Below, one piece after another: positions 20,021 through 32,900 of a DNA stretch of 64,000 bases. Numbering within the stretch: the stretch's first letter is position 1; every line of letters begins with the position of its first letter. This DNA comes from Lichenostomus cassidix. Its lineage: Eukaryota > Chordata > Aves > Passeriformes > Meliphagidae. The position numbers were made by a program, and so were the translations under genes. The stretch is taken from assembly GCA_008360975.2 (NCBI GenBank), contig CM039211.1, forward strand, positions 66,678,565 to 66,742,564, in the 5' to 3' direction. The notes below the pieces were generated by a model. It saw only the letters and a program-made list of their open reading frames with translations. It made no database searches and had not been told where the DNA came from.

Positions 20021-23000
20021 CAAGCTGATGCAAAGCAGGAGCAGGAAAGCTCATTGCAAAAGTGTTTAGGAGTTGCTCTGCTCTGCCCTGCACAGTCCAG
20101 CTGCAGGATGAGACCCTTGGCTGCAGCCCCGGCCCCAGATGGTGTATTTGCCCAAACTTTGGACCCTGAGTTTAGTTTCAAAGGAAGATTTCCAGCTTCC
20201 CCTGTACTTCCACCAGTTCCACTGAAAGGACATGGGGTATTTTTGTCTGCAAGGCAGTGTGCCTGCCCCTTGGTGCTGAATAAATCAATTACTGTAACGG
20301 TAAAGGAGATCATTGTTAATCAGACTACATAAAAAGCCTGAAAACTCTCCAGGGGAATATGCTGCAATGGGCTGAGTGCAAATCATAGGCACTTTTTTAC
20401 AGGGGTATGATACCAATAGTGCTCTGGAATAGTGTTCTGTGGCAGTATTGCCTCAGAGAGAGAATCCACTGGGATCTGATGGACCCCATCAGGATCTATT
20501 CCAGCATATAATGCCTGCACAGAAACTGGCCTGAAATATGTTTTGGACTTCCCTGTCCTCCACCTGGCATCCCACACCCTGCTGAATGAGAACTCCAAGG
20601 CACAAGCTGTGCTAGGCAAAGTCAAGACACTGTGGGGATGTGCCCCTGCCACTTCCCCAGTAAAGTAATTTCTGAACCACAATGGAATGGGATCCCCCTG
20701 AAAAGACCCTGCAGAGACTAAAGGCAGGTGAAAGACAATACTCTAATTAAATACCCTATCCCTGTGGCTTTAGCTGATGCTCACAGAATAAAAACAAGTA
20801 GAAAACTAGCAAGAACACTGTGTTTACCGTTTCTCATTGTATAATATGCAATGTTTTCTCAGCATGTCTTCAGGAGACAAGCAGCTGGGAGCCCAGACTG
20901 GATAAAAAGAGAGAAAGAACAAGGTGTTAGGCAAGGAAATGCTGGGGAGTTGGGGGGAGTAAGATGTCCCTTTGTAGCCACCATGTAGCACCCTGTGGTG
21001 TTCACCCTAACATGAGGAGAAGCTGTTCCCATATCCAGCCTTACAGTGGCTGCTGTCAAAGGCTCTTTGGTGCTGGTGGTGCCTGCTGGTGAACACAAAC
21101 CATCTTCCCATGTCCCCCTTTTAGCAGAGATGTCAGGAAGGACGGAGTGGGGATGGCCAGGCCATTTGCTGAACCTGAGCCTCATCAAGAGGCTGAACCA
21201 GCTCCTCCCGATCAGGTGTGCACATTTGCATTCGTCTTCTGCACAAACTTTCACCCTCCCAGCAGCCTGCACAGCCTGTCTCAGCCCCAGCAAAGCTGGG
21301 ACCCAGCTCTTGGCAGCACCAGTGCTGCACAAGTGCTCACAATCCCTGCCCTCCTGCTATCCACAGCCTCAGTCCCCATCACCTCTCACTTTTAGCTGGG
21401 ACACCCAATGATCTTTTCCATCAGTCTCCTGCTGAGCCTGGTGAACTGGGTGGGCAGGGGCTGCCCCAGTTCAGCTGATGCTGTAAGTGATGGTTCAGCT
21501 GCTAGAAGGCAGAGGAAACATCTTCTATCCACAGGCAGCAGCAAGCTGGGAGGGATTTCAAGCCCTGGGGATGGCAGGATTTTAGAATTTAAAACTATTT
21601 CAGCAAGCTGGAAGAACTATAAAAAAAAATCCGGGTTGAAGGGTGGGGTAACTCATCTCCCAAACCACAGGGTAGGCATTTTGCCCTGCAGGCAAAGGGC
21701 CCATGTGGCCTCCTGCACCTGCACAACCTTGCTATCCTATGCTGAAGCCACCAGCTGTGACATGGGGACACATGTGCTTGATCCACCCAGGGGAGACTAG
21801 TTTGGCAGCCAGGGCCCTTAGGTCTGCAGCAGCAAACCAAGGCATAGACAGGAGCCTGAAAGGAGCCTGGAAGATGTTTGCTCCTGTGAGCAGGAAGGAA
21901 AGTGATTTCTAGAGACCCCAGAGGACTTGAGGCTCCTCTTGGTCCCCAGCCCCTTTAAGGGAACTCCCCCTCACGTGTTGTTTGTGCAATCAGCTGGAGA
22001 CTGCATCACACTGAAACCCATTAGATCTATTTTCTGTAGCTGAATAATTTTAATTTTCTAGTCAGTTACCTTTTAGGTCTTGCTTCCCTCTTTTTTGTGT
22101 CTTAAATGCCTTTTCCGTATATCGGTGTTCCCCTGACACCTCTCCCTTCTCTGCCGTGATTTTTCTTCTCTCCTACCCTCTTCCTCCCTCCTGCCTGCCT
22201 GTCTCCACCTGCCTAAACCCTCCAAGGCTATTTCATCTGCTGCCCTCCAACTGCTCTGCATCATCCCAGCAGTTGCTGCAACCATGTGAGATGTTGTGCC
22301 AAGGAGTTTTGTCCTTCCTGACAGCAGATGGACCCTGGGATCAAGGATCAGGCTAGCTGAACTGTAACTGCACATGTTCAAGCTGAAGGCCACTCATGTC
22401 ATGTCAGGTCTCAGGCATTTCTTCCTGGTGCTGATGGACTTTGGAGACATCTTTTTCCAGCTCTCTCAGTCCCTTCTCTCATCAGTGCTGCCATATCCCA
22501 GCTGGGTACTCATGCATCCTGACTCCAATTTCTCTGGTGAGGGTGGGAGAAACAGTGCCCAAACTGCAATAGAGCTGTCTCGCCCATCTAGAAGTGGAGA
22601 TGAGTTGTTGTAAATCTCTCCCAGTGGCTGGAGAACACCTGTCTTGTAGGCTCATGAAACCATGGAAAATGGCATTTTGTGCCTGCAAGCAAGCAGCACG
22701 CAGCACACCATGATGCCAGGATGTGCTCAGGGAACTGTCTGCAGCTGCACCAGGCACCAGACATCTGAGCTAATGAAGAGCTGGGGGCTCAGCAGCTGAA
22801 GTGCAGCACCAAGCTACTCCCAGGAAAGAGGGGATGGAGGGGAATTACCTGTCACTGCCAGGCTGGGGGACTCGGTGCTGCATTGCTTCCTCCTCCTACC
22901 CCAAGCTGATATATTTTCCCTTTCCCAATCCCATCTGCAGGCTGCTGACACCATGTCCTGAGACTCAGGGCTTGTACATGGCATCCACAGAAGATCCTGA

Positions 23001-26000
23001 ATCCTCTCCACTCCCAAGGAAATTATATTGGCCTCACATCATCCCCAGGTCTGTGCTGTTAGCAGGCAGGTCACACCACACACATCCTGCTCAGTCACCC
23101 CAGGGGCAAGAGGAGCATCCCTAGGTTTGGGGAGGAGCTCCCATTTCAAAGCCCTGTCCTAACCTCAGTCTCCTGCTAATCTCCACCCCTTTAGACCCAT
23201 CTATAGGAAAGACAAGAGGTGCCTGTCTTTGCTCAAGGCCTCTGGGCACAGTGCAGTGACAGGAGGCAGACGGTTCCTGAGCCGTGTGACTTGCCCTGCC
23301 AGGTAATGCTTCCCCTCCTTTCCTTTGAGGAATTTCTCACAGCACGGCTCAGTTTTTCTTTCTGCAGAGGCACAAAGCAAAGGAGATCAAACCTCAGGCA
23401 CACACGCTCCCAGAAATCTGTCTGCCAGCAAACCTGGGTGTGGAACCAACTGCATCCCTGGTACAGGAAATCAAAGGCAGCGGCTGATACAGAGCACAGT
23501 GCCGAGGTCAGGGGTCCCTTTGCTGTTGGAAAAATGGGACAAGAGGGAACAGCAATAATCAGATCACTCAAACACCTCATTTATGCTTCACCTGGTTGCA
23601 AGGCTCCCTCCCCTGCAGCACGTAGTGTCTCACACTTGGCTGTCCCTGCTTCGGTGCGGGGAGCACAGGGGATGGGGAACTGCAGGGAGACAGAGGTGCT
23701 GGAAGGTGCAGGGGACAGAGAATCAGCAACCCTGAGGGGCTGCCAGGGCTGGGAACTGGCAGTAGCAACCTGATGTACCTCCAGAGAGCCTGTTGGAACA
23801 GGGAAGATGCAGAAATGTGCTTTGTGTGTCTTTTGGAGGAAATTCTACCCTGGAGATGCCAAGCTAGCATCCTCAGGATCAGAGCCTGGCCCTTGGAGCC
23901 TGCCCTTTCCAAGCAGACCGAGCTGTATGCAATCATCAGGTCTGTTTTTCAGAGGAGAAAAGCAAGGTCTGACATCTCTCCACTGGTAATAAACACGGGG
24001 CTTATCTCTGCCTTGCACTTTGGTCCCAGCCAGGCCTTTGACACCCTTGTGCATGCAGCCTATGACTCAAAATGTCACATGGATCTGTGGCAATTCTTAT
24101 TTCAGCTGTGGAAGCGACACCTTCAGGGCCATGAGACTTGTGTGCATGCAGCACCCAGGGCTTGCTCAGCCTTCATCTTTGCCCAGGAGGGACCTGTGGT
24201 CACTGCTGCTCCTTATTAATTTTGCTTTTCTTGCTAATAAGGGACTGAGCAGTGATCTCTCACAGCAGTCATATGGTTGGCAGGGATGCTGGAGAGCAAA
24301 TGACAGTCCATGGTCAGGGGGTGTGCAGGTGGGAGATGTGGGGTGGGATGACACTGGCTGCACAAGCTGTGCTCAGCTGGGAGGTTGTGGTGGTTGCAGA
24401 GCAGCACTGGGGACGATCTCTGTGCCAAGGTGATGGCATGTGGGCTGTGACTCTGTGTGCTCCTCTACATTTGGAGAAATGCACAAGAGAGCTGATGTGT
24501 GGCTGTGTCTGATGAGTAGAGCAAAACATTCGAGCAACAAGCTCTGTAGGCTGGAGATGTGTGTTTGGGTTCAAAGAGATGCTCTGGCAATGCATTTTGG
24601 CAGCAAGGCTGTATGACAGGGAATCTGGGTGACAGCTTTTGCATGCACAGTTGGTGTGGGATGTGGTGTGAAAGGCTTTTGTCAAGTGCCTGTTCATGCT
24701 TCAGTATGTGTGTGTGTGTAGCAATAGTGCCTTTGCACCCCTACAGCAACACATGGGGCAGATTTACCCCCCCAGCCCTCCCTTGGCAGACAGGATGGGG
24801 ATAAACCAGAGGCATCACTGTTCAAATACTGAACGGGGTGTCCTGTCTGCTATTCCTTAAAAATAAGTGGTGTTTTATATTCAAGCACTGGCCTCATTTC
24901 TAAAACCCTATTTAAAAAAAAAAAAAAGAAAAAGACAGAGAGAAAAAAGGCCAGGAGGAATCAAAAGGCGAAGCTGACAGGGAAGTGCAGCCCTCTGAAG
25001 AGGACACATCTCATCTGAGCACAGTACTTCAGACACAGCTCACGAGCCCTGTTAAGCAGGACATCTGAGCGCCGGCTTGTGTGAGAGCCGATTTGTATCA
25101 GCTCCTACCACATCCCTGAGAGCGAGCCACTCACCCCAAGAACCCAGAATCTGGGTCTGGTGGGGTGGGACAGGGGACTATTGATTAGTCAGGGCTCTGC
25201 ACCCTCACTTAGGCTCCTCTGACCAGCCCAGCCAGGTGACTTATCCTGGTAGAAGCCAGCTAAGCCCAAAACACTTCTGGAGAGACAGAGAAATAACACA
25301 ACCACAGCCTGGGATCCTGCACAGCTGGAGACCAAGGGGGTGTGGCTGAGCAGGTGGATAGCACAGTGAATCACTCAACATCCAGCACCAAGCTGGCTGG
25401 CATCACACAGGCTGATCCCACGTAGCAGGACAGTTCTCTGGATGCCAGGCAGTGTTAGAGGAGGGATCCCACGGCATGGGCTTACCTCATGGTGTGCCTT
25501 GACAGCCCCTCAGATGGTCTGAGAGGGATTTTGCAGCTGCCACAGGTGACATATGCATCTGGAGGAGGGCAGGTTTGTCTTCCAGCCAGAGGTACACCCA
25601 GGAGGGCTGTATTACCTGAGCAAGGACATGGACAAGGAGGAGGAGAAGGTGTAAGAAGGATCCATTCTTACCAGGGCAAATGTGGGGCATGGGTCTGTAC
25701 CCGGGCTGCTGGGACCCTGGCATGGGATAGCATGCGTGGGTGCTCTCCAGGCAGGAGCAGGGAGATGGGCAGGATTAAGGGAAGGAGAGATTTAGTCCTT
25801 TGAGGAAATGGTTCATCTGACTCATTTCAGCTACTGCTGGTAAAGACATAGCACTCTCTACACTGTTCTTTTCTCAGTGTAGGCATTCAGTCTCACACTG
25901 CCCTGCCACCCTGCTCCCTTGCCCATCCCACACAGTGGTACTGTGGGGTCAGAGGGGTGGAAGGCACAGGGCATCCTTCCCATCCTCCCTCCCTCTGCAC

Positions 26001-26759
26001 TGCCACAAACCCTGTGGAAAACACTGCCTGCACCAGTCCCAGGCACATCCCTGACACTCCTGCAGTCAGTGGCGTCATTTAAATATCTTGGGCAGGACGG
26101 ATTCTGATTGCTTTTATTATCAAGATAATCTATCCCTCTGATTTCAAGAGACCTCCTGCAGGTTTGCCCTAACATCACTGAAAGAAGAGTTTAATCCACA
26201 GGCTGCGTTGCCGCTCTGGAATACACTTGGCATTCCTGCATTCCTCCGGTGTACACACGCCTGCCTGAGCGCTAATGTCACCCAGAAGCTGCTATGCACA
26301 GTGCATTGCAAAGAGGAAGAAGCCCTTGTGGAAAAGTCTGCCTCCTGCTTTCATCAAGCAGTGGATAATGAACTGTTTTTGCAGCCTCCCGGCGACTTCG
26401 CCGGCTGTCTTGGAGCCAAGGAACCAGTTATTTTCCAGTCAGAAAGGGCCAGCCCCAAAGCAGCTCCATATCTATGTATAAGTAGCTGTTTTCTGGTTTG
26501 TTGCTGTTTGTCCTTGGGAACCTGAGTGCAGGTATCATGAGCAGCAGGTGAGAGGGGGTGTTGGCTCTCTGGGTTACTGCTTTCCCAAATATTGTTTAGA
26601 CTTACAGTACATGTCACAAGGATGAGCTATATTTTTGGCCCAGAAGCCCCTTCTTAGCTTTTTTGGGAATAATACAAAGGGAAAGCCTGGAGCATGAGTG
26701 TTGAAGCCAGACTCCCTATCTAGAAGTCAGTCAAGGAGCCCATTTCTCATCAAACCCAA
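20021..26759. other. Long single-copy stretch, no gene seen
   Basis: About 6.7 kb without an interspersed repeat or exon I can recognise. Small items: an AT-rich patch at about 20275-20330 (AATCAATTACTG, TTGTTAATCAG), another at about 22020-22075 (GAATAATTTTAATTTTC), a pyrimidine-rich run at about 22085-22215, an A-rich tract at 24911-24947, a short GT run near 24706-24719, and CpG-bearing patches near 25036-25125 and 26200-26255. A 7-bp-arm palindrome CCGGCGA..TCGCCGG lies at 26389-26404. The overlapping frames over 23219-24433 show no known domain. Confidence 0.5.
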
Positions 26760-26796
26760 GGAATGGGAATGGGAATGGGAATGGGAATGGGAATGG
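26760..26796. repeat. Hexanucleotide microsatellite (GGGAAT)n
   Basis: About six tandem copies of GGGAAT on the + strand. The frame reading Met-Gly repeats here is only the array translated. Confidence 0.95.
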
Positions 26797-27135
26797 AGAT
26801 AACCTGCAGAACAGGAAGTGAGAATGGTTTGCTTTGCGCCATACTGCTTAGCAAAAGAAAGCTGGAATGTCAAAAGGGTGGGATCCCATTAGGGCAGGGC
26901 CAAATTACCTGGGAGAGGGACAGAAATAGCAAAAAGTGTACACTACTGTCCCAAAGGTTCAAACTCAGAGCAGTCCAAGGTTCATTTTCAGAAATGGGTT
27001 AAGCCAATGCCCTTCCTTGTCTTCCCCTGAAAAACAGATGTTTTCACAGGAAGGAAACATTGATTTCTGGCCCACTTTAGCATCTCTCTGTTGAAACATG
27101 CTGCTGTTCTTCTCCAGTCCATCTGCAGGTGCCCT
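26797..27135. other. Single-copy sequence, no gene seen
   Basis: No recognisable feature. The right end may hold further, unrecognisable remains of the old CR1 that follows. Confidence 0.45.
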
Positions 27136-27500
27136 CAGCTGCAGTGTCCAGACCTGGACACAGCTCAGACAAAGCAGAATTGCATATTTTCATGGCTTAC
27201 GTCCAACATCCAGCATTAATGCATCCCAGGAGGTGAGCTGCCCTTTTTGCTAAACCATCACACTATTGACTCATGCTAAGTTAGTCATCCATCTGAACCC
27301 CCTGATCTTGCCTGCCATCCTGCTGCCTCTCCAGGCTCTCCTGTCTATGCATTTATGCATTCATTTATCCCTCCCAAATGTGGTACCCTGTGCTCTCTGT
27401 ACTAAATTTCATCTGTCTGATTCCAGACACTCTCTCCAATCCATCCCTATTGTTTTGAATTCTGAGCCTGCACTCCAAAGTTCTTGCAGCACCCTCATTA
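27136..27500 (-). repeat. Ancient, highly diverged CR1 LINE relic, antisense
   Basis: Matches the reverse complement of the deep amniote CR1 type rather than the younger bird subfamilies. Landmarks in order: GTGTCCAGACCTGGACACAG near 27144, TATTGACTCATGCTAAG near 27264, CCTCCCAAATGTGGTACCCT near 27371, AAATTTCATCTG near 27404, GATTCCAGACACTCTCTCC at about 27419-27437, and TTTTGAATTCTGAGCCTG near 27453 with CTCCAAAGTTCTTGCA near 27472. Similarity is patchy, with many substitutions and small gaps, as expected for a copy older than the bird radiation. The right boundary is uncertain because it fades into an AT-rich block. Confidence 0.78.
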
Positions 27501-28679
27501 ATACACAGCCCTGGATTTATTTAGCAGATGCTGATATCAAAATGCATATGATTACTCCCAGTTAGCAAAGAAGTGTATCTATTTAGCCAGCAGGAATGTT
27601 TTTATTTACAAATGCCTTGGAAAAAACCTTCAATTGCTATCACTCACACTGATAAAAATCCAGTGTAATAACTATTGACTCTAGCACAGATACTTCAGAT
27701 TTATTCTGTTAAATTTTTGAAAGCAGAGTTGGGCCTGTTCTTGTCATGCACCCAGCAGCAGGTCATAACATCAGTTTATTAAATGCCCGCAATAGGTGGA
27801 GCTATTTATCCTCACTCCCCAGTGAGGAATAATTGTTCTTCCTTTTTTTTTTTCTCTTGTTCCTGTCCAAGCTGTTTGCAGAAGAGCTCTATAAAATGAA
27901 AAACAGCAAAAACAACAAAAAACCTCCCCACCAACAAATGAAACAACTTAATAAAAAAAAAAAAAGAACCCATAGCTCTGGCAGTGTCACTTGGTAAATC
28001 GCAATCAGCTGCTGCTCAGAAAAATGAGGCTGGTGAAAGAGCTGAGCTCACTCTGGGCACGCTTGATGAGATAACACACTCTCTAAGACAGCTCTTGCTA
28101 TGTTGCAGCAGCTTTAAAATGTATTTCTTTTGATACAGAGCTATGCGTGGCAAACATGCCAGCAGTGCCTGAGCAATGTTTCTCAGTGTTCAGTGCCCTG
28201 CCTCGAGTCTGCAGAAGAGAGGATTTTGATGAAATGGTGGTGGTGGAAAGCAGAGGGAAAGAGGCACTGGCAGAGGAGGGTTTGTGTGCTGTGGGAGCCC
28301 AGCTCAACACTGAGGTTTGCTGACATGAGACCTCTTTTGCCAGTGTTTGAGTGTTTGCTAAAGACTCAGCAGCCGCAGAGCTCAGGGACTTCCTGAGCAA
28401 GATAGAATTCCCATGTAACTATGAACTTCTCTTTTCTGTAAAATTGCCCAGCCTTCCCTTACATCCAGGTAAGCATTTAGCATCCGTGACCAGGTTGCTG
28501 AACATCCATTACCTCTTGCTGGAAGTATTTCTTATTTATTTTGGACCCTGGCTACTCCTCACTTCATCCAATAGATCCTTCTCCTCACACCAGAAGAGAC
28601 ATCTTGTCCGCCTGGTTCATGTCTTGAATTTATGAGGAATTCTCTTACCCCCTCTCACACCCTGTGAGTTTGACCAACC
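27501..28679. other. Single-copy sequence with AT-rich block and A-rich simple sequence
   Basis: 27501-27640 is AT-rich with ATATCAAAATGCATATGATT near 27533 and TCTATTTAGCC near 27577, a possible regulatory element next to the CR1 relic. Simple sequence includes a T-run at about 27842-27853 and an A-rich tract at 27896-27965. No gene seen. Confidence 0.45.
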
Positions 28680-28800
28680 TTGTTGCAACTCAGAGGTTTC
28701 CAGCCGATCGCACTTATCGCACAGGTCGGTGTTCCTGTAATTAGCAGCAGTAAAAAGGCCATCACTCCGAACAGGATTAATTAGCCCAGTGGAGAGGATT
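28680..28800. promoter_or_regulatory. Candidate conserved element with two TAATTA cores and GGATTAATTAG
   Basis: Compact block with GCCGATCGCACTTATCGCAC (three CpG) at about 28703-28722, TGTAATTAGCA with TAATTA at 28738-28743, TAAAAAGGCCATCACTCCGA near 28750, and GGATTAATTAG at 28774-28784. The last is the same 11-mer as at 13600-13610. CpG retention within an AT-rich homeodomain-site island suggests constraint; not tested. Confidence 0.42.
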
Positions 28801-29689
28801 CAGGCAGGAAGGAGCAGGCAGGTGCCAGGAAACCAAGGGGAGTTCATGCCCGGGCTGTGTGTGAGGGAGGTCAGAGGCTGACTTAGCTGCCCACGATGTC
28901 CAGCTGCATGGGCAACACCAGCCAGCAAGCAGGAGCATGGACCTCCCTGTGCTCCATGGTGGGCACAGATGGATCAGATAATCCATCCAGGGAGATGGAC
29001 TGCAGCTGGGTGAGGGCTGGCTTAGCTGAGCATCTCATCATCATGGGGCACCAAGATGACAGGGAATGTGAAAAAGGAAGATCCAGGCAGTGGTGGTAAA
29101 GTCACACTGTGAATACCCCATGGCAGGCAAAGACCAGAGAAAATGGGTGAGGCTCCAAGCAGTGATGCTGAATACACCAGCACTCCCATCTTCACAGCAC
29201 CAGCTTCATGGGACCCAGCTGAGCACTGGTCTGTGTGTCAGGCCGGCCAAGCAGCATTTACAGCCATCCATGCTCAAGTAAGGGATTGGGATGCAGGAAG
29301 GGCAGAGCTGTGTTTTTGCAAGGCACCAATGGCAAACAACCTTCTCCCACCAAAACAAGTCCCTCCCAGCACAAACAAACCCACTCCAGATCCCATTGTT
29401 CAGCCCTCCACACCACCCAACTCCCCTCACCCCATGCTGGAGCAGGAGACCCACACCATACATCAGCCACTGGGATATGGATGTCTCAGACTAGGAAAGG
29501 AAGCCCTAATTCTGCAGACTGGGATGAGCGGAACACTGACAGAATTGTCACTGCTCACAAGGAATTGCACCCCCAAACTCCCACCCCAATGGCTTCACAG
29601 CCTCTCCTATCTCACCCACCTTTTTCTCCCTTTCTGACAGTGCCCAAGCACAGGAGGGAGGGGGTCTCCCTCCAACATGCACTCCAGAG

Positions 29690-29930
29690 AGCTCTTTTCA
29701 TTCTGCATTTAAAAGCGAAAGAAGAAAAGGCAGAGCAAACCTGTCTCGCACGTAATCTGCTGCACAAATGCCAGCTCTCAGCAATCAATAGCAAACGCTC
29801 CCGGAGGGCTGTTTTCATTTCATAATATTTATTGGGTTGCTTTATTGTCAGAATCATTACAGTTCAATGTACTGCATGGATTTTATGCCAGCTGCGCTTA
29901 GTTTGTCTTGTTTTTAGCACTCCACATGCC
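29690..29930. promoter_or_regulatory. Candidate conserved non-coding element
   Basis: Shows TCTCGCACGTAATCTGCTGC near 29743, AGCAATCAATAGCAAACGCT near 29777, TTCATAATATTTATTGGGTT near 29818, and ATTTTATGCCAGC near 29879. Mixed CpG and caudal, Hox or onecut-like cores. Inferred only. Confidence 0.3.
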
Positions 29931-31299
29931 TTATTGTGAGGCTGTGGTTGCACCCAGGCTAGGACTGCTCCTCATGGGAGTCCTCTGTGAAGCATGGGGC
30001 AAGTTACCTCCTCTCTCTGTCTCTATTCCCTGCCATTCCCGGATAAACTGTGGCTGGTTGAGCCATCTGTAAGCTCCCAGGGCAGGGACAATCTCTGCAT
30101 ATACAGCATCTCTCATAAATGAGTCCTGATCTTGGTTGACCCATTGGATGTGAAGCAATCGAAGCAACAGAGCCCAAGCCATGACATGATTACAAAGGAA
30201 CTGTGAGGGAGGGAGCGATGGGAGGAGGAGGGAATGGGGTTAGAAAGGGGATAACCAGCAGCAGCAGATGCTGTATGTAACATCTCCTGAGGGCAACAGT
30301 CCTGCTGAGAGGGGCTAGGATGGGAATTGGGCCAGGGTAGCCATTAAGTAGAGGAGCTGCTGCACTCCTCGAGATGCAGATGCTCTGCAGATTCTCACCA
30401 CTGCAAACTCAGGGCCTGAGTGTGTGCTGATTGTCAGTGTGTAGACATGACCCAAACAAAGCAGTAGGATGGAAATTCCACTTTCCCATTCCCATTCCAC
30501 TGCCACCACTTCCTCGTTTCTCAAGACCACCTGGCGATTAGGAGGTGAAGAGTTGCCTTGTATCCCCAGCTCTCCCCCAGAAACAGCTGAGCATGGGAGC
30601 CAGCACGGGCTGAGTGTCACAGCAAGAGGAGCCCTTCCTGCAGCAGGAGAGATGCTCTGCTCCCCTTGAGGAGAGGCACCATGTCCTCATCACACTTGAT
30701 GGGTTCACAAAGCGAGGAAATACCTGAGCCCAGAGGAGCAGTGCCTCCCAGACACACAGCTCAGGAAAAGGGCTGCCTGCTTGCCCACATCCTGTCCAGC
30801 TGCTAGCCAGGGCTGGCAGCCTCAGGGAGAGCCTGGGCCAGAGCTGCTCCCAGGCATCCAGGGGGAGATCGATGGCTTTCCTGGGGACAAAGGCTGAGCC
30901 CAGTGGGGATGTCAGGAGAAGCAGAGAAGGATGGGATGCCAAGGCTTTCCCCAGGGCTCAAGCTAGAAAGAGAAGCAGACAATTGACAAGGGACAAGGGA
31001 CAACAACATCCCTACTAAAGCAGGTATTTAGTGCTCACACTCTGCAGCAACCCATAATTTGAGCTGTAAAGGGAGCCCTGGCGCTAACTCAGATTCAATA
31101 AACGCCTGGGGGTGATCTGAGGTTCATCAGGCCCAAGAGAGGAGCACTGTGAGGAAGCACAGTAAGGAATCACTGCTGAGATCCCTGCCCTGCTCCCAGG
31201 CACACAGACCTCAACCCAGTGCTGGGGGCTGTCAGGGGCCTCCAGAACACAGCACAGGGCAGCTCCCACCCCAACCAATGCCTGTTGCTAATTTTGTGA

Positions 31300-31545
31300 T
31301 TGTGTGTGTGCTGGGAGTTATTATGCCAGCACTTTGTTCACTTGCGTCTCACTTTTTTCAATTACCGCCTGCACGCTGCCTTCCCAATTGCCTGGCGGGC
31401 CTTGACTCACCTGCCTGCTGAACATAATTTGTTTTTAATATATGGCTCTGGCAAATTTTCTCTTCCTTCCCTTTTTTTTTTTTTAATTATTAAACAAAAT
31501 TATATTTTTTTGCAACTCACGTTTGTAATTAATTCCTAAACAGAC
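31300..31545. promoter_or_regulatory. Candidate conserved non-coding element
   Basis: Contains GTTATTATGCCAGCAC near 31317, TTCAATTACCGCCTGCACGC near 31358, TTCCCAATTGCCTGGCGGGC near 31381, and AACATAATTTG near 31421, then an AT-rich tail with a T-run and GTAATTAATTCC near 31526. The first half looks constrained; the second half is partly simple sequence. Confidence 0.3.
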
Positions 31546-32759
31546 GGTGTCTCAGCAGAGCAAGGAGGGCTGAACTAGGTGTCCCCAGGGAGGCAGATAA
31601 TCAGCACCTACAATTAACCTAGTGTGCACACCCATCCCCAGAGACCAGCAAGACATCTCAGGATGAACCTCTCTGAGGATGCATTCAGCCCCACCATGGC
31701 AGAAATACCTATTGTGGCTGTATAAAGCAGTTCAGCTTGGCTCCAGCCCAGGGCTGCCAAATCTCTACAGGCAGGTAGAGCTGTCATACCATCTCTGATG
31801 GGTTCCTCTGAATACAGATTCACTGTCCCTTGCCTGGCTTCTCCCTGGGGCTTGCAGCCCAGCAGGGTTTGGAGACCAGTTCACACTGCACTTCCTTAAG
31901 TTCAGCTGCTGCAGCAGGTCTCTGTCTCCATCTGTACGGTGGAAATGTACTCTGGAGAAGCCACTGATGGTTGGTTTGAGGCCCCAAGAAGGACAGGGAA
32001 AGGAAGCGTCAGGTGGGCTGGAAACACAGCCTGGGGATTTCAACAAACCCTCTCATTTCTGGCAGTAGCTCAGCTTCTCCAGGGCAAGAGGGTACTTGTA
32101 ACCATCATATTTATACCCTTTTGCATTGGTGGGTGGAAATTACAGTCTCTTCTCTGTGCTGGTGGGGCTGAAGTCTCATCTGGAAAATCACAGCTCTTCA
32201 CTGAGGAAGGAAGCTGATCTAGAACAGTTTCCCACCGAGGCTTCAGCGAGCAGGGTGGGGACTGCCTCCCTGCCCCCCAGGCAGCCCCTCGATCCCAAAT
32301 CCCCAGGTGATGCTCACAGCTGGGCCACTACAGAGGAGCCCTTCACACCTGCAGCCCACCCAGCTAAGCAAGCAGAGCTCAGGAAGAGGAATAGTGCATT
32401 GGAAACTTCCTCTAATGCCTCTGCACCACCCCTATACCTCTGTCCTCACCAGGGGGTCTGTGATGATAAAGATGCTCCACTTGCAGCCAGGAGAACTATT
32501 TGAGCACCAGCAGGATCAGTAGCTGATTTATGCAGAAATTGCTGTTCAAACCCACTGCTGTGCATGCTAGCCAGGACACAGTGGGACTGTGCTGACCTCC
32601 CCCCTTACACCCACCAAAACCTTCATGTTTTGAGGAGGGTGCAACTGCCAGAGACCCCCCAAAACACCTTCACACAGCTTCCCGGAGGGGCAAGAGAAAA
32701 AACGACAACACAAATTCCCTTCAAAAAGCAAGTCAAGGAGGGAAACAGCTGCTCCTAAC

Positions 32760-32900
32760 GACCCGATCCATCAAGCAAGTACTGGCCCCGTCATTTGCTT
32801 CCTAAAAGCTCCTGATCATCAGTGATTATCAACGTTGGCCGTGTGCATTTTGATCAGGCACAATCAAAGCTGAGTGCTGCTGAAAGAGCCATAAAAGCCT
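32760..32900. promoter_or_regulatory. Candidate conserved non-coding element
   Basis: CpG-bearing AT-rich island: GACCCGATCCATCAAGC near 32760, CCCGTCATTTGC near 32786, TCAGTGATTATCAACG near 32819, TTTTGATCAGGCACAATCAA near 32849, and AGAGCCATAAAAGCC near 32885 (posterior Hox-type CATAAA). Inferred only. Confidence 0.3.

Noticed and set aside
24911..24947. A-rich tract as poly(A) of a processed pseudogene
   Set aside because: No recognisable mRNA-like sequence or target-site duplication around it.
26945..26975. AGGTTCAAACTC resembling a tRNA B box
   Set aside because: No matching A box at the right distance and no cloverleaf can be drawn.
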